A stretch of DNA of 8,655 nucleotides from the NCBI GenBank assembly GCA_945873015.1, contig CAMCBY010000144.1:1-8655 (forward strand), given 5' to 3'. The stretch's first letter is position 1; every line of letters starts with the position of its first letter. Below, piece by piece: positions 6,791 to 8,655 of the stretch. The position numbers were made by a program, and so were the translations under genes. Source of the DNA: Klebsiella pneumoniae (GTDB lineage Bacteria > Pseudomonadota > Gammaproteobacteria > Ga0077536). Under the pieces are notes generated by a model. The model did no database searches, was not told the DNA's origin, and saw only the letters and a program-made list of their open reading frames with translations.

Positions 6791-8110
6791 CTAATTGTCG
6801 ATAAGACGGTCCAGCGCTGCGACCAGCGCGACGGCATTTGGCAGGCGATCCTCGCAGTCCTTGGCCAGCAGACGCGCGACCAGCGGCTGATAGCGGCGCA
6901 GCGGTTCGGGCAACTGCGGCACATCGGCGTGTACATGTTGATACACCAGTGCGGACGCGTTCTCGGCGCGGAATGGCTTACGCCCGGTCAACATTTCGTA
7001 GAGGATGATACCTGCACTGTACAAGTCGGCACGGTGATCAGCCGCCTGCCCCAGCGCCTGTTCAGGGCTCAGGTAATTGGGCGTGCCGAGCACGCTGCCG
7101 AGATTGGTCAGATCGCTGGTCTGATTCAGGCGGCGCGAAATGCCGAAGTCGGCCAGCGCGAGGCTGTCATCGGCACGGAACATGATGTTGCCCGGCTTCA
7201 GATCGCGATGCACGATGCCCTGGGCATGAATGGCTTGCAGGCCGAGCGCGATGTGACGCAGATAATTCAGCGCGTCACCTTCCGCCACGCCATGTTCGAT
7301 GCGCTGCTTAAGATCGCCCCGGGTGAAAAACTCCATGGCGATGTAGCCATAGGTCTGGGTCAGACCATAGTCATAGAAATGCACGACATAGGGACTGCGG
7401 ATGGCCGACACGATTTCCGCTTCGCGCATGAAACGCTCGATGACCTGATTGTCCTGCACACCACGGATGTCGATGACCTTGAGCACCAGCGTGGTCGCGT
7501 CGGTGGTACGTTCGGCGAGGTAAACGCGCGAACTCGAGCCTTGGCCGATGAGCCGCACGAAACGATAACCGATGGCGCCCGGCGGCGCGCTTTCGCCATC
7601 TTCGGCAGGAGACAGATGCAAACGGTCAAGGATCGCGAGGTGGCTCGCGACGCGATCCTCACGCACGGTGGCATCGAAGTGATCGGCGGCGCGCGCCTCG
7701 CGCACCGCCTCACAGATGAGTTCACCCAGACGCGCGCCGTCGATGTCGGATTTGCGGATGTAATCGCACGCGCCAAGTTTGATGGCGCGCGCGGCAACAT
7801 AATCGTCACCGCCAGCGGCCATGAGGATGGTCGGCGGAAATCCAGCGCTGCGGGCGTAAAGCTTGAGCCAGTCGAGACCGGTGTCTGTCATACCCAGCTC
7901 AAAATCGAGCAGCACCGCGTCGTACAGGTGCCAGGCAAAATCGGCGCCGGGTCGGCCCTTGTCTTCAGGGTCGTATTCGGTGACTTCGACATCGGGCAAG
8001 ACACTGGCCAGCAGGCGCCGCAGTTGGGCCGCGTGTTCGCGCGAGGCGTCGATGATCATGATTCGCAGCCGCTTGAACGGCGCCAGGCCAGCGGCCAGCG
8101 GCGCAGTCAT
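6791..8110 (-). CDS. Receiver domain fused to a Ser/Thr protein kinase
   Basis: A 439-residue cytoplasmic protein joining a two-component receiver to a Hanks-type kinase. The receiver (about 14-140) has a candidate phosphoacceptor D69 in YDAVLLDFELG and K120 in DYIRKSD. The usual second Asp of the acidic pair is A22 (IMIIDAS), and the conserved Thr/Ser is A98 (ILMAAGG). A linker of about 40 residues leads to the kinase (about 182-439). This has the glycine loop GQGSSSRVYLA (189-199), catalytic K211, helix-C E230, HRDLKPGN (301-308, catalytic D303), DFG (321-323) and GTPNYLSPEQ (342-351), so it looks active. No membrane segment, PASTA or other C-terminal sensor domain is seen. The ATG at 8110 is chosen because the receiver begins just after it; the longer frame to 8464 would overlap the DUF934 gene. 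No clear Shine-Dalgarno is visible. It follows the DUF934 gene by 88 bp. The target protein is unknown. Confidence 0.93.
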   Translation of the reverse strand: MTAPLAAGLAPFKRLRIMIIDASREHAAQLRRLLASVLPDVEVTEYDPEDKGRPGADFAWHLYDAVLLDFELGMTDTGLDWLKLYARSAGFPPTILMAAGGDDYVAARAIKLGACDYIRKSDIDGARLGELICEAVREARAADHFDATVREDRVASHLAILDRLHLSPAEDGESAPPGAIGYRFVRLIGQGSSSRVYLAERTTDATTLVLKVIDIRGVQDNQVIERFMREAEIVSAIRSPYVVHFYDYGLTQTYGYIAMEFFTRGDLKQRIEHGVAEGDALNYLRHIALGLQAIHAQGIVHRDLKPGNIMFRADDSLALADFGISRRLNQTSDLTNLGSVLGTPNYLSPEQALGQAADHRADLYSAGIILYEMLTGRKPFRAENASALVYQHVHADVPQLPEPLRRYQPLVARLLAKDCEDRLPNAVALVAALDRLIDN

Positions 8111-8148
8111 CGCGGTACAGTCATGAGAAGGGCTGCCATCCGCGTGTT

Positions 8149-8164
8149 GTCGGCGCGCGCCGAC
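8149..8164. repeat. 16-bp perfect palindrome upstream of the receiver-kinase gene
   Basis: GTCGGCGCGCGCCGAC reads identically on both strands. It lies in the 88-bp gap between the DUF934 stop and the kinase ATG, 39-54 nt before that ATG. It could be an operator for a dimeric regulator or form a short hairpin. Its GC-rich composition makes chance occurrence possible. No T-run follows on the minus strand and I see no good promoter in this gap. Confidence 0.4.
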
Positions 8165-8198
8165 TATTGCTTGAATGATGCGGCGCCCGCGGCGCTGC

Positions 8199-8655
8199 TT
8201 ACCGGGCGTGGCGCAAGCGCTGAATAATCGTGCGTGCGTCGGCTGCGCCCTGATAGGCCAGACTGAAGTCCTCGAGGCCGGCAATGAACGAAGAACTGTC
8301 GGTATGGGCCGCCGGCTCAAAACTCGAAAAACCACAACGCGCGAGATAAAACGCCTGGTCGCGCAGTACATCGCCAACCGCACGCAAGTCGCCGGCAAAA
8401 CCGGTCGCACGCAACTGCCGGGCAAAGCTGTAGCCACGGCCATCGTTAAAAGTCGGGAATTCAATCGCGATCATCACGCAGCGCGCAGCCACACCAAGCA
8501 CCGCGGCGAGTTCGTCCTCGGGACGCACCCACAGTCCATAGGGGCTCATGCCTGGCGCTGGCGATGCGGCAAGCCAACGCGCCAAAGGCAGTACCGCAGA
8601 CGCCTCAACGAGGGGGTCGTCGTCCGCCAGCAGACGCCAGTCGTCGTGGCATTCG
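8199..8655 (-). CDS. DUF934 family protein, sulfite-reduction associated, C-terminal part
   Basis: The frame is open from the right window edge (first full codon ends at 8654) to the TAA at 8201-8199. This gives 151 residues starting within ECHDDWRLLADDDPLVEA. The family core is clear: VMIAIEFPTFNDGRGYSFAR followed by LRAVGDVLRDQAFYLARCGFSSFE. The tail contains LEDFSLAYQG. DUF934 proteins are usually encoded between a sulfite or nitrite reductase-like gene and cysH (PAPS/APS reductase) and are thought to help deliver electrons for sulfite reduction; the biochemical role is not settled. Family members commonly start about 10-15 residues before the DDWR-like motif, so little is missing and the start lies just outside the window. 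The ATG at 8585 would cut into the conserved region and is not the start. The upstream neighbours cannot be seen. Confidence 0.9.
   Translation of the reverse strand, partial: ECHDDWRLLADDDPLVEASAVLPLARWLAASPAPGMSPYGLWVRPEDELAAVLGVAARCVMIAIEFPTFNDGRGYSFARQLRATGFAGDLRAVGDVLRDQAFYLARCGFSSFEPAAHTDSSSFIAGLEDFSLAYQGAADARTIIQRLRHAR

Noticed and set aside
6743..8227. A 494-codon open frame on the plus strand across the kinase gene.
   Set aside because: It is the antisense of a clear kinase gene in GC-rich DNA. Its translation shows no recognisable domain, and it would cover the kinase and both flanking gaps. It is a codon-bias shadow.
8111..8464. A 118-residue N-terminal extension of the receiver-kinase protein.
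   Set aside because: It would overlap most of the DUF934 gene, has shadow-like composition, and the receiver domain starts right after the ATG at 8110.

Overview
The window is a gene-dense, GC-rich (about 60% or more by eye) chromosomal segment. It probably comes from a gammaproteobacterium. Three observations support this: uvrA is divergent from an MFS gene and ssb, as in many gammaproteobacteria; the Lon protein resembles the second, AsrA-type Lon known from Pseudomonas; and the pyruvate kinase resembles PykA. The genus cannot be fixed from the sequence alone. I see no tRNA, rRNA, insertion sequence, prophage or CRISPR array. No gap exceeds about 110 bp.

Layout: (1) 1-853, minus strand, the N-terminal part of uvrA, running off the left edge. 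(2) 957-2147, plus strand, a YajR-like MFS transporter with a GTG start. (3) 2230-2718, plus strand, ssb, whose likely promoter overlaps the MFS stop codon. (4) 2737-2764, a perfect REP-like palindrome between the convergent ssb and pyk genes; it contains the pyk stop codon. (5) 4211 down to 2760, minus strand, pyruvate kinase. (6) 6681 down to 4288, minus strand, an AsrA-type Lon protease preceded by a strong match to a sigma-32 heat-shock promoter. (7) 8110 down to 6791, minus strand, an unusual fusion of a receiver domain to a Ser/Thr protein kinase. (8) 8655 down to 8199, minus strand, the C-terminal part of a DUF934 protein, a family associated with sulfite reduction; it runs off the right edge.

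How the genes relate: uvrA and ssb are DNA repair and replication functions that share a neighbourhood but probably have separate promoters. The four minus-strand genes on the right (DUF934, kinase, lon, pyk) are codirectional with gaps of 76-109 bp. A DUF934 and kinase pair may form one transcript, and lon to pyk another that starts at the heat-shock promoter. If so, an atypical phosphosignalling protein and the heat-shock regulon would sit beside sulfur assimilation and glycolysis genes; this link is inferred. The most notable items are the receiver-kinase fusion with a degenerate acidic pocket, the sigma-32 promoter with a hairpin near the predicted 5' end of the lon mRNA, the palindrome that supplies the pyk stop, and the K+-independence signature in pyruvate kinase.
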